A DNA stretch of 64,000 nucleotides, from contig NZ_CP030287.1 of NCBI RefSeq assembly GCF_003287935.1, positions 8,744,058 through 8,808,057 on the forward strand, read 5' to 3'. The notes beneath the pieces were generated by a model. That model was given only the letters and a program-made list of their open reading frames with translations, was not told the DNA's origin and did not search any database. Shown piece after piece: positions 43,608 through 52,320 of the stretch. The translations under genes were made by a program, and so were the position numbers. This DNA comes from Streptomyces sp. ICC1 (GTDB lineage Bacteria; Actinomycetota; Actinomycetes; Streptomycetales; Streptomycetaceae). How positions within the stretch are numbered: position 1 is the stretch's first letter; each line of letters opens with the position of its first letter.

Positions 43608-45121
43608 GCCCAGGGGCGGGCCAGGGTGTGGGGGTCGCGTTTGTAGGGCCAGAACACTTCGGTGCCGTCCGCGAGCTCATGGTTGGGGCCGGAGGCGAAC
43701 TGGACGGTGAGGTCGGGGAGGTCGGCGACGTCGGGGATCCGCCAGGGTTCGGAGCCGTTGGCGAGGTAGCCGTCGGACAGCAGGAACACCGGGGTGCGGT
43801 AGGTCAGGGCGATCCGGGCGGCGTCCAGTGCCGCGTCGAAGCAGTCGGCCGGGGTGCGGGGGGCCACGATCGGGACGGGTGCTTCACCGTTGCGCCCGTA
43901 CATGGCCTGCAGCAGATCGGCCTGCTCGGTTTTGGTGGGCAGACCGGTGGAGGGGCCGCCGCGCTGGATGTCCACGATCAGCAGCGGCAGCTCCAGCGAC
44001 ACCGCCAGCCCGATCGTCTCCGACTTCAAAGCCACACCGGGCCCGGAGGTGGTGGTCACGGCCAGGGCCCCGCCGAAGGCCGCGCCCAGGGCCGCGCCGA
44101 TCCCGGCGATCTCGTCCTCGGCCTGGAAGGTCCGCACCCCGAAGTTCTTGTGCCGGCTCAGCTCGTGCAGGATGTCGGAGGCCGGAGTGATCGGATACGA
44201 ACCCAGGTAGAGCGGCAGGTCAGCCTGCCGGCCCGCCGCGATCAGCCCGTAAGACAAAGCCAGATTCCCCGAAATATTGCGGTAGGTACCCGCGGGGAAA
44301 GCACGCGTCGCCGGCGCCACCTCATAGGAGACGGCAAAGTCCTCGGTGGTCTCCCCGAAGTTCCAGCCCGCCCGGAAAGCGGCCACGTTCGCCTCGGCGA
44401 TCTGCGGCTTCTTCGCGAACTTCTGCCGCAGAAACCTCTCCGTACCCTCCGTCGGCCGGTGATACATCCACGACAGCAGACCCAGCGCGAACATGTTCTT
44501 GCTGCGCTCGGCCTCCTTGCGGGAGAGCCCGAAGTCCTTCAGCGCCTCGACGGTCAGGGTGGTCAGCGGCACCGGGTGGACGTTGTAGGCGTCCAGGGTG
44601 CCGTCCTCCAGCGGGGAGGAGTCGTAGCCGACCTTCGCCATCGGACGCTTCGTGAACTCGTCGGTGTTCACGATGATGTCCGCGCCGCGCGGCACGTCCG
44701 CGATGTTCGCCTTCAGAGCGGCCGGATTCATCGCGACCAGCACGTTCGGGGCGTCACCCGGCGTCAGGATGTCGTGATCGGCGAAATGCAGCTGGAACGA
44801 GGACACACCCGGCAGCGTCCCGGCGGGCGCCCTGATCTCGGCCGGAAAGTTCGGCAGCGTCGACAGATCGTTCCCGAAGGAAGCGGTCTCCGAAGTGAAA
44901 CGGTCACCGGTGAGCTGCATTCCGTCACCCGAGTCACCCGCGAACCGAATGATCACCCGATCGAGTCGGCGTACTTCCTTGCCGGGGCCGCCGGCGGCGC
45001 CGGAGGCGCCCGCTCCGTCCGGGTTGTCACCGTTCGGGCCCGGGGGCGTCCGCTGTTCGCCGACGATCGCGCTTTCGGCCCCGTCGGACTGCTCGGCTGG
45101 GCTACTGACCTGGCTGGTCAC
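43608..45121 (-). CDS. korA: 2-oxoacid:ferredoxin oxidoreductase, alpha subunit, C-terminus lost
   Basis: About 505 residues. GTG 45121 ('VTSQVSSPAEQSDG') is preceded by GAAGGAGGTCC. The gamma domain ('IIRFAGDSGDGMQLTGDRF', about 48-68) is fused to the alpha domain ('LYLGSYPITPASDILHELSR'; 'TTTSGPGVALKSETIGLAVS'), the normal actinobacterial KorA arrangement. It oxidatively decarboxylates 2-oxoglutarate (or a related 2-oxoacid) to acyl-CoA with ferredoxin as acceptor, with KorB as partner. Native sequence ends at 'DPHTLARPWA'; korB, which should follow, is absent. Confidence 0.92.
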
Positions 45122-45247
45122 TGAACTGGACCTCCTTCGAGGCGTGAGCACTGCCCAAGGTCAACCCTACGTCCGTAGGGATTGCTGCCCCTGGATGCTC
45201 ATTTTCTGGACCGCCCACAGAGACGGTCTGTCCGAATCCGGCCTTAC

Positions 45248-45262
45248 CTGACAGGGTGTCAG
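45248..45262. promoter_or_regulatory. CTGAC-N5-GTCAG palindrome upstream of korA
   Basis: CTGAC-AGGGT-GTCAG lies about 127 bp upstream of the korA start and just after the response-regulator stop. Same symmetry as the twin sites at 13797-13835. Confidence 0.45.
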
Positions 45263-45266
45263 TTGA

Positions 45267-45938
45267 TCAAGATCTTAGGTAGGTGAGGACGGCCAGCACG
45301 CGCCGGTGATCCCCGTCACTCGGTGACAGGCCCAGCTTCATGAAGATGTTGCTGACGTGCTTCTCCACCGCTCCGTCGCTCACCACCAGCTGTTTGGCCA
45401 CGGCGGAATTGGTCCGCCCCTCGGCCATCAGCCCGAGCACCTCGCGCTCGCGCGGGGTCAGCCCGGCCAGCACGTCCTGCTTGCGGCTGCGGCCGAGCAG
45501 CTGTGCCACGACCTCGGGGTCCAGAGCGGTGCCGCCCCGGGCCACGCGCACGACGGCGTCCAGGAACTCCCGGACATCGGCGACCCGGTCCTTCAGCAGA
45601 TACCCCACCCCGGTGCTGGAACCGGCCAGCAGTTCGGTGGCGTACTGCTCCTCCACGTACTGCGACAGCACGAGCACGCCTATGCCGGGGTGGTCGCGCC
45701 GCAGCCGCACGGCGGCCCGCACCCCTTCGTCGGTGTGCGTCGGCGGCATCCGCACATCGGCCACCACCACGTCCGGCAGCGCGTTCTCCGCCGCCAGCTC
45801 CGCCACCGTCTTGATCAGGGCTTCCGCGTCCCCGACGCCCGCCACGACGTCATGCCCCCGGTCGGTCAGCAACCGGGTCAGGCCCTCGCGCAGCAGCACT
45901 GAATCCTCGGCGATGACCACCCGCACCCTGTCTTCCAC
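45267..45938 (-). CDS. NarL/LuxR-type response regulator
   Basis: 223 residues. Receiver domain with 'VIAEDSVLLREGL' (acidic pocket), phospho-acceptor Asp61 ('VVADVRMP'), and Lys in 'GYLLKDRV'. LuxR-type DNA-binding domain at about 152-215 ('LTPREREVLGLMAEGRTNSA'). GTG start 45938. No histidine kinase gene is in the window, although in streptomycetes this type is usually paired with one immediately upstream. Control target unknown. Confidence 0.92.
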   Translation of the reverse strand: MEDRVRVVIAEDSVLLREGLTRLLTDRGHDVVAGVGDAEALIKTVAELAAENALPDVVVADVRMPPTHTDEGVRAAVRLRRDHPGIGVLVLSQYVEEQYATELLAGSSTGVGYLLKDRVADVREFLDAVVRVARGGTALDPEVVAQLLGRSRKQDVLAGLTPREREVLGLMAEGRTNSAVAKQLVVSDGAVEKHVSNIFMKLGLSPSDGDHRRVLAVLTYLRS

Positions 45939-46534
45939 GTCTTCGTAGCTCCCCGTGTCCACTTGTCCCCGTTTCCCTGACTCAGCCAAGCATCCCAGCC
46001 TCAGGCCCGGATCAATGCGGAGTGGGATCAACGTGTAGGGGTGGGGGCGGTGTTTTCGGGGTCGGAAGGGCCCGCTCCGCCGCGCGGGGCCGAAAGACAG
46101 GGCTTTCGCCCCCGAGGCCGGGGGCCGAACGGCGCGCCGGGGAACCCGCCGAACGGACCCGCGGCGCGGGCGGGCGCGGCGGGTCCGGGGTGCCGGCGGG
46201 GTCACGGTGGAGTGCTGGCGGGGTGCCGGCGGGGTGCTGCGTCGGCGGGGTCCCGGCGGTGCGTCGGCGGGGTCCGGCGGGGGTGCTGGGTCGGTGGGGT
46301 CCGGGGGGGCCGTGGGCGGGGTCCGGGGGCCGGTTCGGGGGCTGTTGCGGCTGGGGTGACGGCTGGAAGGCCTCGCTGGGCGCGGCGAGGAAGGAGCCCT
46401 GCGGCTTGTGGAACCGGGCGGCGGCGAGGAGGTCCCGCTCGGCCAGTCGGCCCCCGACGGAGTCGGCGGCAGGCGTGGGCGGCCGGACGAGGTAGGTCCG
46501 GGCGAAGTGGCGCATGTGGCGCAGGAAGGCCCTA
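45939..46534. other. GC-rich low-complexity stretch and an unidentified coding fragment
   Basis: 46150-46330 is G-rich repeat-like sequence (GGGTGCCGGCGGGGTGCTG and GTCGGCGGGGTCC variants). 46376-46515 on the minus strand has good coding character ('RHFARTYLVRPPTPAADSVG' then 'ERDLLAAARFHKPQGSFLAA') and ends at the adapter at 46535. Its family is not recognised; the Pro/Gln-rich tail after it may be real or low-complexity read noise. Confidence 0.4.
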
Positions 46535-46568
46535 GTCTCGTGGGCTCGGAGATGTGTATAAGGGCCAG
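46535..46568 (+). other. Embedded Nextera adapter (i7 side), joint 4
   Basis: 46535-46568 matches GTCTCGTGGGCTCGG + AGATGTGTATAAGAGACAG at 32 of 34 positions. Minus-strand translation gives 'PLYTSPSPRD', a known contamination peptide. A weaker second mosaic-end-like string follows at 46571-46593. Confidence 0.97.
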
Positions 46569-46625
46569 CGCACGATGTGTCGCCCTGACAGTCCGTGCCA
46601 CAACCCTGGCCCCCACCCGGCTGTC

Positions 46626-46638
46626 TGACGTACCGTCA
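46626..46638. promoter_or_regulatory. TGACG-TAC-CGTCA palindrome
   Basis: A 13-bp perfect palindrome lies 48 bp upstream of the ATG at 46686, a likely TetR-type operator for the two-gene operon that follows. Confidence 0.5.
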
Positions 46639-46685
46639 ATTCCGCCCGAGGTGCCGTCCCGCGCACCCGTCCCCGGAGGTTCGCC

Positions 46686-47822
46686 ATGCCCGCCGACCGG
46701 CCCGTATCGCTCGACGAATACCCCATCCACCAGGCCCCCCTGTCGATGAAGCACCTCGTCACCGGCGACCGCAACGCCTACGACCGCTGCATCTTCCACG
46801 TCTTCGACCACGCCGGGCGCGCCGTCCTCATCCTCGGCCTCGGCGTCTACCCCAACGCCGGCGTGATCGACGCCTACGCCACCCTGCGCATCGGCGACGA
46901 GCTCCTCGCCGTCCGCGCCTCCGACGCCCTGTCCGACGACCGGATGGACCTCTCCGTCGGCCCGCTCCGCATCACCGTCGACGAACCCCTCGAGCGGCTC
47001 ACCCTCACCTGCGCCGCCGACCCCGCCGACCCCGACGGGCTCTCGTACGACATCACCTGGACCGCCGAGTTCCCCGCCGTGTGGGAACCGCACCACACCC
47101 AGCGCCGCGGCGACCGCCTCATCCTCGAAGGCCGCCGCTTCGTCCAGGCGGGCAACGTCACCGGCACCATCCGCGCCAAGGGCGAGGAGTTCGTCCTCGA
47201 CGCCGCCGAGTGGACCGGAACCCGCGACCGCAGCTGGGGCGTGCGCCCGATCCCCGGCGAGGAGGGCGGCCGCACCGCCGAGGAGCACCGGCCCGAGGGC
47301 TTCCACTGGCTCTGGATCCCCGTCCGGTTCGAGGACCGGTTCCTGATGGTCATCGCCCAGGAGGACGCCGACGGCCTGCGCAACCTCAGCGAAGCCGTCC
47401 AGGTCTTCCCCGAGGGCAGCGGCCGTCCGGACGTCCAACTCGGCTGGCCGCACACCGACATCCGCTACCGTCCCGGCAGCCGCCACCCCGAGAGCGCCGT
47501 GGTCCACCTCACCGACCCGGCCGGGCGCAAGCCCCTCGAACTCGGCGTGGAGATCCTGAACTCCTCCCCGCTCGCCGTCGGAGCCGGCTATCCGCCCGCC
47601 TCCGACTGGCAGCACGGCACCTGGCAGGGCCGCGGCTGGACCGACCGCCGCGCCTACGACCTGTCCGACCCCGCCGCCCACCCCATGGCCGCCTTCGGGG
47701 TCACCGACCACTCCGCCCGCTTCACCCTCGACGGCCGCACCGGCTTCGGCATCTTCGAGCACGGCAGCTTCGGCCGCCACGACCCGAGCGGCTTCACCGA
47801 CTACGGATCCGTGGCCCAGTAG
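46686..47822 (+). CDS. Hypothetical protein, probable lipocalin-like (DUF7064-type)
   Basis: 378 residues, no signal peptide, beta-rich with many Trp ('GTRDRSWGVRPIPGEEGG', 'GFHWLWIPVRFEDRF' and 'DWQHGTWQGRGWTDRRAYDL'). In actinobacteria such proteins occur beside phosphotransferase-family enzymes, as here, and are thought to act on steroid-like or lipid substrates. The biochemical role is unknown. ATG 46686 follows GGAGGTTCGCC, a good RBS. The next gene begins 30 bp downstream. Confidence 0.7.
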   Translation: MPADRPVSLDEYPIHQAPLSMKHLVTGDRNAYDRCIFHVFDHAGRAVLILGLGVYPNAGVIDAYATLRIGDELLAVRASDALSDDRMDLSVGPLRITVDEPLERLTLTCAADPADPDGLSYDITWTAEFPAVWEPHHTQRRGDRLILEGRRFVQAGNVTGTIRAKGEEFVLDAAEWTGTRDRSWGVRPIPGEEGGRTAEEHRPEGFHWLWIPVRFEDRFLMVIAQEDADGLRNLSEAVQVFPEGSGRPDVQLGWPHTDIRYRPGSRHPESAVVHLTDPAGRKPLELGVEILNSSPLAVGAGYPPASDWQHGTWQGRGWTDRRAYDLSDPAAHPMAAFGVTDHSARFTLDGRTGFGIFEHGSFGRHDPSGFTDYGSVAQ

Positions 47823-47852
47823 GAAACAGCCAAGCCAGAGAAGGGGTATCCC

Positions 47853-48956
47853 ATGGCAGGACCGGCACCACGCCCCCGCACCTCCACCCGCGAACCAGAG
47901 GAGCTCGGCCGGCGCCTCGCCGCCTGGCTGGACGCCGAACTACCCGGCGCGAAGGTCATCAACGTCTCGGTGCCCGGCTCCAACGGAATGTCCAGCGAGA
48001 CCCTGCTCTTCGACATAGAGCACCCCGACGCCCCGATCCGCGCCTGTGCGCTGCGCCTCGCCGCCGATCCGGCCGCCTACACCGTCTTCCCCTCCTACGA
48101 CATGCCCCGCCAGCACCGCGTGATGAGCCTGGTCGCCGCCCACACCGACCTGCCCGTCCCCCGCGTGCAGTGGCTGGAAGAGGACCCCGGACCGCTCGGA
48201 GCCCCGTTCTTCGTCATGGCCCGCGCCGAAGGCCGCGTACCGCCCGACGTGATGCCCTACACCTACGAGGGCAACTGGCTGCACGCCGCGACCGACGCCG
48301 AACGCGCGGTGCTCCAGGAAGAGAGCATCGCCCTGCTCGCCCGCCTGCACGACCAGTTCCCCCCGGAGGAGGCGCAGTTCCTCCTGACGGACGGCGACGG
48401 CAGCCCGCTGCGCCGCCACGTCGAGGCCCAACGCGCCTACTACCACTGGGTGGTGGCCGGCAAGTCCCGGTCCCCGCTGCTGGAACGGGCCTTCGACCGC
48501 CTCGAGGAGATCTGGCCGGCCGACGAGGGCGGCCCGGCCGTCCTCAACTGGGGCGACGCGCGCATCGGCAACGTCATCTACGCGGCGGACGGCTTCGATC
48601 CCGTCGCCGTGCTCGACTGGGAGATGGCGGCCTGCGCCCCGCGCGAGGTCGACCTCGGCTGGACCGTCTACCTCCACCGCTTCTTCCAGGACCTCACCGT
48701 CGGATTCGGCCAGGCCGGCCTGCCGGACTTCCTGCGCCGCGAGGACATAGAGCGCCGGTACGCGGAGCTCACCGGGCACACCCCCCGCGACATGGAGTTC
48801 CACACCCTCTACGCCGCACTGCGGCACGGGATCGTGATGCTGCGCATCGCCTACCGGCAGGCGCACTTCGGCGAGGTGGAGGTCCCGGCGGATCCGGACA
48901 GCCTGATCCTGCACCACGCCAGCCTGGCCGCCATGGTGCAGGGGACGTACTGGTAG
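47853..48956 (+). CDS. Phosphotransferase (APH/ChoK-like kinase) family protein
   Basis: 367 residues. Kinase-like fold with 'PFFVMARAEGRVPPDVMPY' in the lid/hinge region, catalytic loop 'VLNWGDARIGNVIY' (Asp of the HGD-type motif, here WGD), and metal-binding 'VAVLDWEMAA'. The usual His of 'HGD' is replaced by Trp-Gly-Asp, common in the ACAD10-like subgroup. Predicted to phosphorylate a small hydroxylated molecule. Forms an operon with the gene at 46686. Confidence 0.85.
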   Translation: MAGPAPRPRTSTREPEELGRRLAAWLDAELPGAKVINVSVPGSNGMSSETLLFDIEHPDAPIRACALRLAADPAAYTVFPSYDMPRQHRVMSLVAAHTDLPVPRVQWLEEDPGPLGAPFFVMARAEGRVPPDVMPYTYEGNWLHAATDAERAVLQEESIALLARLHDQFPPEEAQFLLTDGDGSPLRRHVEAQRAYYHWVVAGKSRSPLLERAFDRLEEIWPADEGGPAVLNWGDARIGNVIYAADGFDPVAVLDWEMAACAPREVDLGWTVYLHRFFQDLTVGFGQAGLPDFLRREDIERRYAELTGHTPRDMEFHTLYAALRHGIVMLRIAYRQAHFGEVEVPADPDSLILHHASLAAMVQGTYW

Positions 48957-48961
48957 TCCGC

Positions 48962-49408
48962 TCAGGCCGCCTGCGCGTGCTGCCGCATCTGCGGCAGCAC
49001 CGCGGGGGCGGGAGTCCGTACCGGACGCGAACCGGGGCCGCCGACGTGCGAGAACGGCTGCGTCCGCCAGTCCAGCCCCTGGGGCAGCGCCAAGTGCACG
49101 ACGGGCTCCAGCTCCTGGGCCTCGTCGGAGGCGAAACCGAGGGTGGGCAGCGCGTCGGAGGCGGGCCGACCCGTGCCCGCGCACACCGTGAGCCCGAAGG
49201 GGTTCCACGGGGTCAGGCAGAGGGCGTGCTGCGGCAGGAACTCCTCGTCCGCGACGAGGGCGATCGACTGGCCGCAGTCCGGGCAGGTCGCGTGGTGGAT
49301 CTCGAACCCCTCGGCGTATCCGAGGTATTCGTCGTCGTCGGCGTAGTCGCCCTCGACGGCTTCCAGGGGCTCCGGTTCGATGCGACCGGCGCGCTTGGTG
49401 TTCAGCAT
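48962..49408 (-). CDS. Hypothetical zinc-ribbon protein (148 aa)
   Basis: ATG 49408 ('MLNTKRAGRIEPEPLEAVEG'). An acidic N-terminus precedes a single metal-type motif 'HHATCPDCGQSIALV' and a further Cys pair ('ALCLTPW', 'LTVCAGTG'). The C-terminus is Pro/Arg-rich. No function known. Convergent with the phosphotransferase gene, 5 bp apart. Confidence 0.7.
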   Translation of the reverse strand: MLNTKRAGRIEPEPLEAVEGDYADDDEYLGYAEGFEIHHATCPDCGQSIALVADEEFLPQHALCLTPWNPFGLTVCAGTGRPASDALPTLGFASDEAQELEPVVHLALPQGLDWRTQPFSHVGGPGSRPVRTPAPAVLPQMRQHAQAA

Positions 49409-49477
49409 GGATGTACTCCCCCGTGGGGCTGTCGCTTTTTGGAGGGGAGGCGGGGGGCGCACCCCTCGGTCACAGCT

Positions 49478-50287
49478 CTAGACGGCGGTGTTGAACTCCG
49501 CGCTCCACAACTGGATCCGGTACACCAGGTCGTTCCACACGCCGGTGGCCAGCAGGACGCCGACGAGGACGAGCATCCCGCCGCCGATCCGCAGGACCCA
49601 CCGGTAGTGCCGTTTGACCAGGCCGAAGGCGCCCAGGGCCCGACGGAAGGCCAGCGCGGCGAGGACGAACGGCAGGCCCAGCCCGAGGCAGTAGGCCGCC
49701 ATCAGCAGGGCTCCGCGGGCCGCGCTCGCCTCGCTCCAGGCGAGCGCCTGTACGGCGGCCAGCGTCGGGCCGATGCACGGGGTCCAGCCGACCGCGAACA
49801 CCGCCCCCAGCAAGGGCGCGCCCGCCAGACCGAGCACGGGCCGCCGGTGGCTGCGGAACTCCCGCTGAGTGAAGCCCGGCAGGAATCCCATGAAGGACAG
49901 CCCCATCAGCACGGTGAAGACGCCGAGCACCTGGGTGACCACCTCCTGGTGGGCCAGCAGGGTGCGGCCGAAGTACCCGAACAGGGCGCCGCCGGAGACC
50001 AGGACGGCCGTGAAGCCCAGGACGAACAGCACCGCGCCGGCCGCCATGCGGCTGCGCTGCCGCCCGCCGCGGGCGTCCGCCAGGTCGGAGACCGACAGGC
50101 TGGTCACGTAGCTGAGGTAGCCCGGCACGAGCGGCAGTACGCACGGCGAGAGGAAGGAGACGAGTCCCGCGAAGAACGCCACGGGGGCGGCGACGGCCAG
50201 GGTCCCGTGGAGGAGCGAGGGGCCTGTGCCGGCGGCGGCGAACGGCACCGTGCCGGCGAGCGCCGTCATGCCGGTGAGCGCCGTCAC
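49478..50287 (-). CDS. ccdA: CcdA-type thiol-disulfide transporter
   Basis: About 269 residues with six helices. Redox cysteines are in 'SFLSPCVLPLVPGYLSYV' and 'GWTPCIGPTLAAVQ', both Cys-Pro or Pro-Cys contexts diagnostic of CcdA/DsbD. Moves electrons across the membrane to reduce extracytoplasmic thioredoxin-like proteins such as the TlpA protein encoded just upstream. GTG 50287 overlaps the tlpA stop (GTGA). Confidence 0.92.
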   Translation of the reverse strand: MTALTGMTALAGTVPFAAAGTGPSLLHGTLAVAAPVAFFAGLVSFLSPCVLPLVPGYLSYVTSLSVSDLADARGGRQRSRMAAGAVLFVLGFTAVLVSGGALFGYFGRTLLAHQEVVTQVLGVFTVLMGLSFMGFLPGFTQREFRSHRRPVLGLAGAPLLGAVFAVGWTPCIGPTLAAVQALAWSEASAARGALLMAAYCLGLGLPFVLAALAFRRALGAFGLVKRHYRWVLRIGGGMLVLVGVLLATGVWNDLVYRIQLWSAEFNTAV

Positions 50288-50925
50288 GCCGCCTCCTCCG
50301 CGACGCGGGCGAGCAGGGGCCCCAGTTCCTCGTCGGTGACCGCGCCCCCGATGCTGACGGCGATCCGGCCGCGGCGGTCGATCACCAGGGTCGAGGGGAT
50401 GGCCTGCGGGTTGAGGATCGCGGGCGGGAAGCGGAGCAGGAGCTCGCCCGCGGGATCGTGGAGGCTGGGGAATCCCAGGCCGTGCGCGCGTACGAAGGAC
50501 TGCGCCGCCGCACGCTCCCGGTCGCGGGTGTTGATCCCGAGGAACCGGACGCCCTGGGCCCGGGTCTGCCCGCTGAGCCGCTCGAGGTCGTCGGCCTCGG
50601 CCCGGCAGGGCCCGCACCAGGACCCCCAGACGTTGAGGACGACGACCTGGCCCCGGAACTGGTCGAGGCTGACCGGGTTTCCGTCCAGGTCGGCGCCCGC
50701 CAGCGCGGGCGCGGCCGGCCGGGCGCCGGGGTCCACCACCGCGGCGGCGGACATGGCCCTGACCGCGGCGCCGGCCGGGCCGGGCGGCGCCCCGCCGTCG
50801 CCGCTGCCGCTGCCGCTGCCGCCGCCGTCGGATGCGGCGCCCGCAGCGGCGTAGAGGCAGCCGGCGACCGCCACCGCGAGTCCGACGCCGGCCAGGGCCG
50901 TGGGTCGCGGAACCGGTCGTCTCAT
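50284..50925 (-). CDS. TlpA-type thioredoxin-like lipoprotein
   Basis: 213 residues. Lipobox 'VAGC' gives Cys23 after a short signal peptide. Redox motif 'WCGPC' is at 103-107 within 'VVVLNVWGSWCGPCRAEADD', with the cis-Pro segment 'QAIPSTLVIDRRG'. Reductant for cytochrome c maturation or other exported thiols, taking electrons from CcdA. Starts within the stop of the upstream gene (ATGA overlap at 50922-50925). Confidence 0.93.
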   Translation of the reverse strand: MRRPVPRPTALAGVGLAVAVAGCLYAAAGAASDGGGSGSGSGDGGAPPGPAGAAVRAMSAAAVVDPGARPAAPALAGADLDGNPVSLDQFRGQVVVLNVWGSWCGPCRAEADDLERLSGQTRAQGVRFLGINTRDRERAAAQSFVRAHGLGFPSLHDPAGELLLRFPPAILNPQAIPSTLVIDRRGRIAVSIGGAVTDEELGPLLARVAEEAA

Positions 50926-51689
50926 GACGCCCACTGGCGGAGGAAGGAGTTGATGCCGTCCGAGGTCAAGGCGGGATTGCCGGTGACATGGGTGTCGGTG
51001 CGCACCGTGCCGGACGGCGAGACGACGACCAGGACGGGCATCTTGTAAGTGCCGCCCGACGGGCTGTACTTGCGCAGGAGCGCGGAGTTGGCGGAGCTGT
51101 TGCCGCCGATGTCGACCTTGACCAGGTGGTACGAGGCCCCGAGGATCGATGCCGTCGGCGACTGGGCGAACACCTTGTCGGCCGCCTTGCAGTTGCCGCA
51201 CCAGTTGGCGCCGAAGTCGAGCAGCACCATCCGCCCGTCGGCCTTGGCCGTGCGCAGCGCCGCGTCGATCAGCTTCTGCGCGTCGGCCCCGCTGTCGTAG
51301 CCGGGCCCGGGTACCGCGGCTGCCGGGGCGGGCGCGGTGGACGTACGGGACGGCTTGGGGGCGGGCGTGGCGGCCTTGGCGCGCGAGGGGGTCGGCGAGG
51401 CGCCGGCCGAGGCACTGGCGGACGGCGACGCCGTGGGCGTGACGGAAGCGGTCGGGGACGCCTCGGCGGACGCGGACTCCGTTCCGGCCGGGAGGCTCTG
51501 CGACGGCTGTCCGGCCGTGGTCGGCGCGGCGGCGCCGGTGGGCTGGGCCGCCGGGCCGCACGCGGCGGTCAGCCCGGCGGCGACGACGACCGCGGCCACC
51601 AGGGGCAGCCGCACGCTCAGGGGCGTGGCGGAGCGGGGGCTCGTCGTGCGGCGGGCGGCACGGACGGGTCGGAGTATGCGAGAAGTCAT
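50922..51689 (-). CDS. Thioredoxin-domain lipoprotein
   Basis: 255 residues. Lipobox 'LTAAC' (Cys44), then a long Ser/Ala/Pro/Thr linker (50-130), then a thioredoxin fold with 'WCGNC' at 163-167 ('VLLDFGANWCGNCKAADKVF'). WCGNC is more like the C-terminal domain of DsbD or thioredoxin family DUF953-like proteins. First gene of a three-gene redox operon with the TlpA and CcdA genes, all overlapping by 4 bp. Confidence 0.9.
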   Translation of the reverse strand: MTSRILRPVRAARRTTSPRSATPLSVRLPLVAAVVVAAGLTAACGPAAQPTGAAAPTTAGQPSQSLPAGTESASAEASPTASVTPTASPSASASAGASPTPSRAKAATPAPKPSRTSTAPAPAAAVPGPGYDSGADAQKLIDAALRTAKADGRMVLLDFGANWCGNCKAADKVFAQSPTASILGASYHLVKVDIGGNSSANSALLRKYSPSGGTYKMPVLVVVSPSGTVRTDTHVTGNPALTSDGINSFLRQWAS

Positions 51690-52009
51690 GGCGAAGACAC
51701 CCCAAGGCACGGTTCGGACTACGGGAAGGGCGGAGCGCCTTCCGGATCGGTGAAGCCGAGGGCGCGACGGGTCGACGGGTCGCCGGAGCAGTCGTGCCCG
51801 GGCGCCGAAGGCCGCTCGGCTGACGCGAGCATAGGACCGCTGGAGGCCGCCGGAACCGTGTGGACGCGATCTTGAGGTTCCCCTAAGGAACAGCTCATCT
51901 TCCGCTTCACGAGCTCGGGCGATGAGCGCACGCAAGGGGGTGAAAACGGCGAAAGGGATCAGTGGGCCGAGGGGAATCCAGAAGGCCGGAAGGCCGGAAG
52001 GCCGGAAGG
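51690..52009. other. Intergenic with an 8-bp tandem repeat
   Basis: No gene supported. 51978-52006 contains AAGGCCGG repeated three to four times. The promoter of the redox operon must lie in 51690-51850; no clear -10 seen. Confidence 0.5.
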
Positions 52010-52318
52010 TCAGAAGGACGTCTCGCGCACGCTGGCCTTCGCCGAAGGGGTGATGGTCGCCGTGACGACAGAGCGGTGGTCCGCGCTGGTGAACGTGACG
52101 GTCAGGGTGTCGTCGGCGGTCTGTGCGGTACTGGTCTTGTATCCCTGGCCGGGCACCGCGGAGATCAGGCACACTCCGCGGCTGCCGTAGCGGACGGTGA
52201 CCTTGCCGCCCTGCGAGGGGACGGTGTGCAGGCCGGCTCCGCCCTCGTCGCAGTCGACGGCCGACTTGGGCGCTGTCGGCCGGGGGGTTCCCGACGAGGC
52301 CTTCACGGGGGCTCCCGG
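52010..52318 (-). CDS. C-terminal fragment of a secreted protein
   Basis: About 102 codons: a Ser/Pro/Thr linker, then 'VDCDEGGAGLHTVPSQGGKV', 'GVCLISAVPGQGYKTSTAQT' and 'DDTLTVTFTSADHRSVVTAT'. This looks like a small extracellular beta domain with one disulfide, such as follows a kinase or lipoprotein linker. There is no start codon of its own; the frame runs back into the SpoIIE phosphatase end at 52321, so a joint or a frameshift is likely there. Confidence 0.45.
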   Translation of the reverse strand, partial: PGAPVKASSGTPRPTAPKSAVDCDEGGAGLHTVPSQGGKVTVRYGSRGVCLISAVPGQGYKTSTAQTADDTLTVTFTSADHRSVVTATITPSAKASVRETSF

Positions 52319-52320
52319 GC

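Noticed and set aside
46595-50854. 1419-codon plus-strand frame
   Set aside because: It crosses several well-identified genes in other frames on both strands, has Arg/Pro-rich shadow composition and begins next to an adapter.
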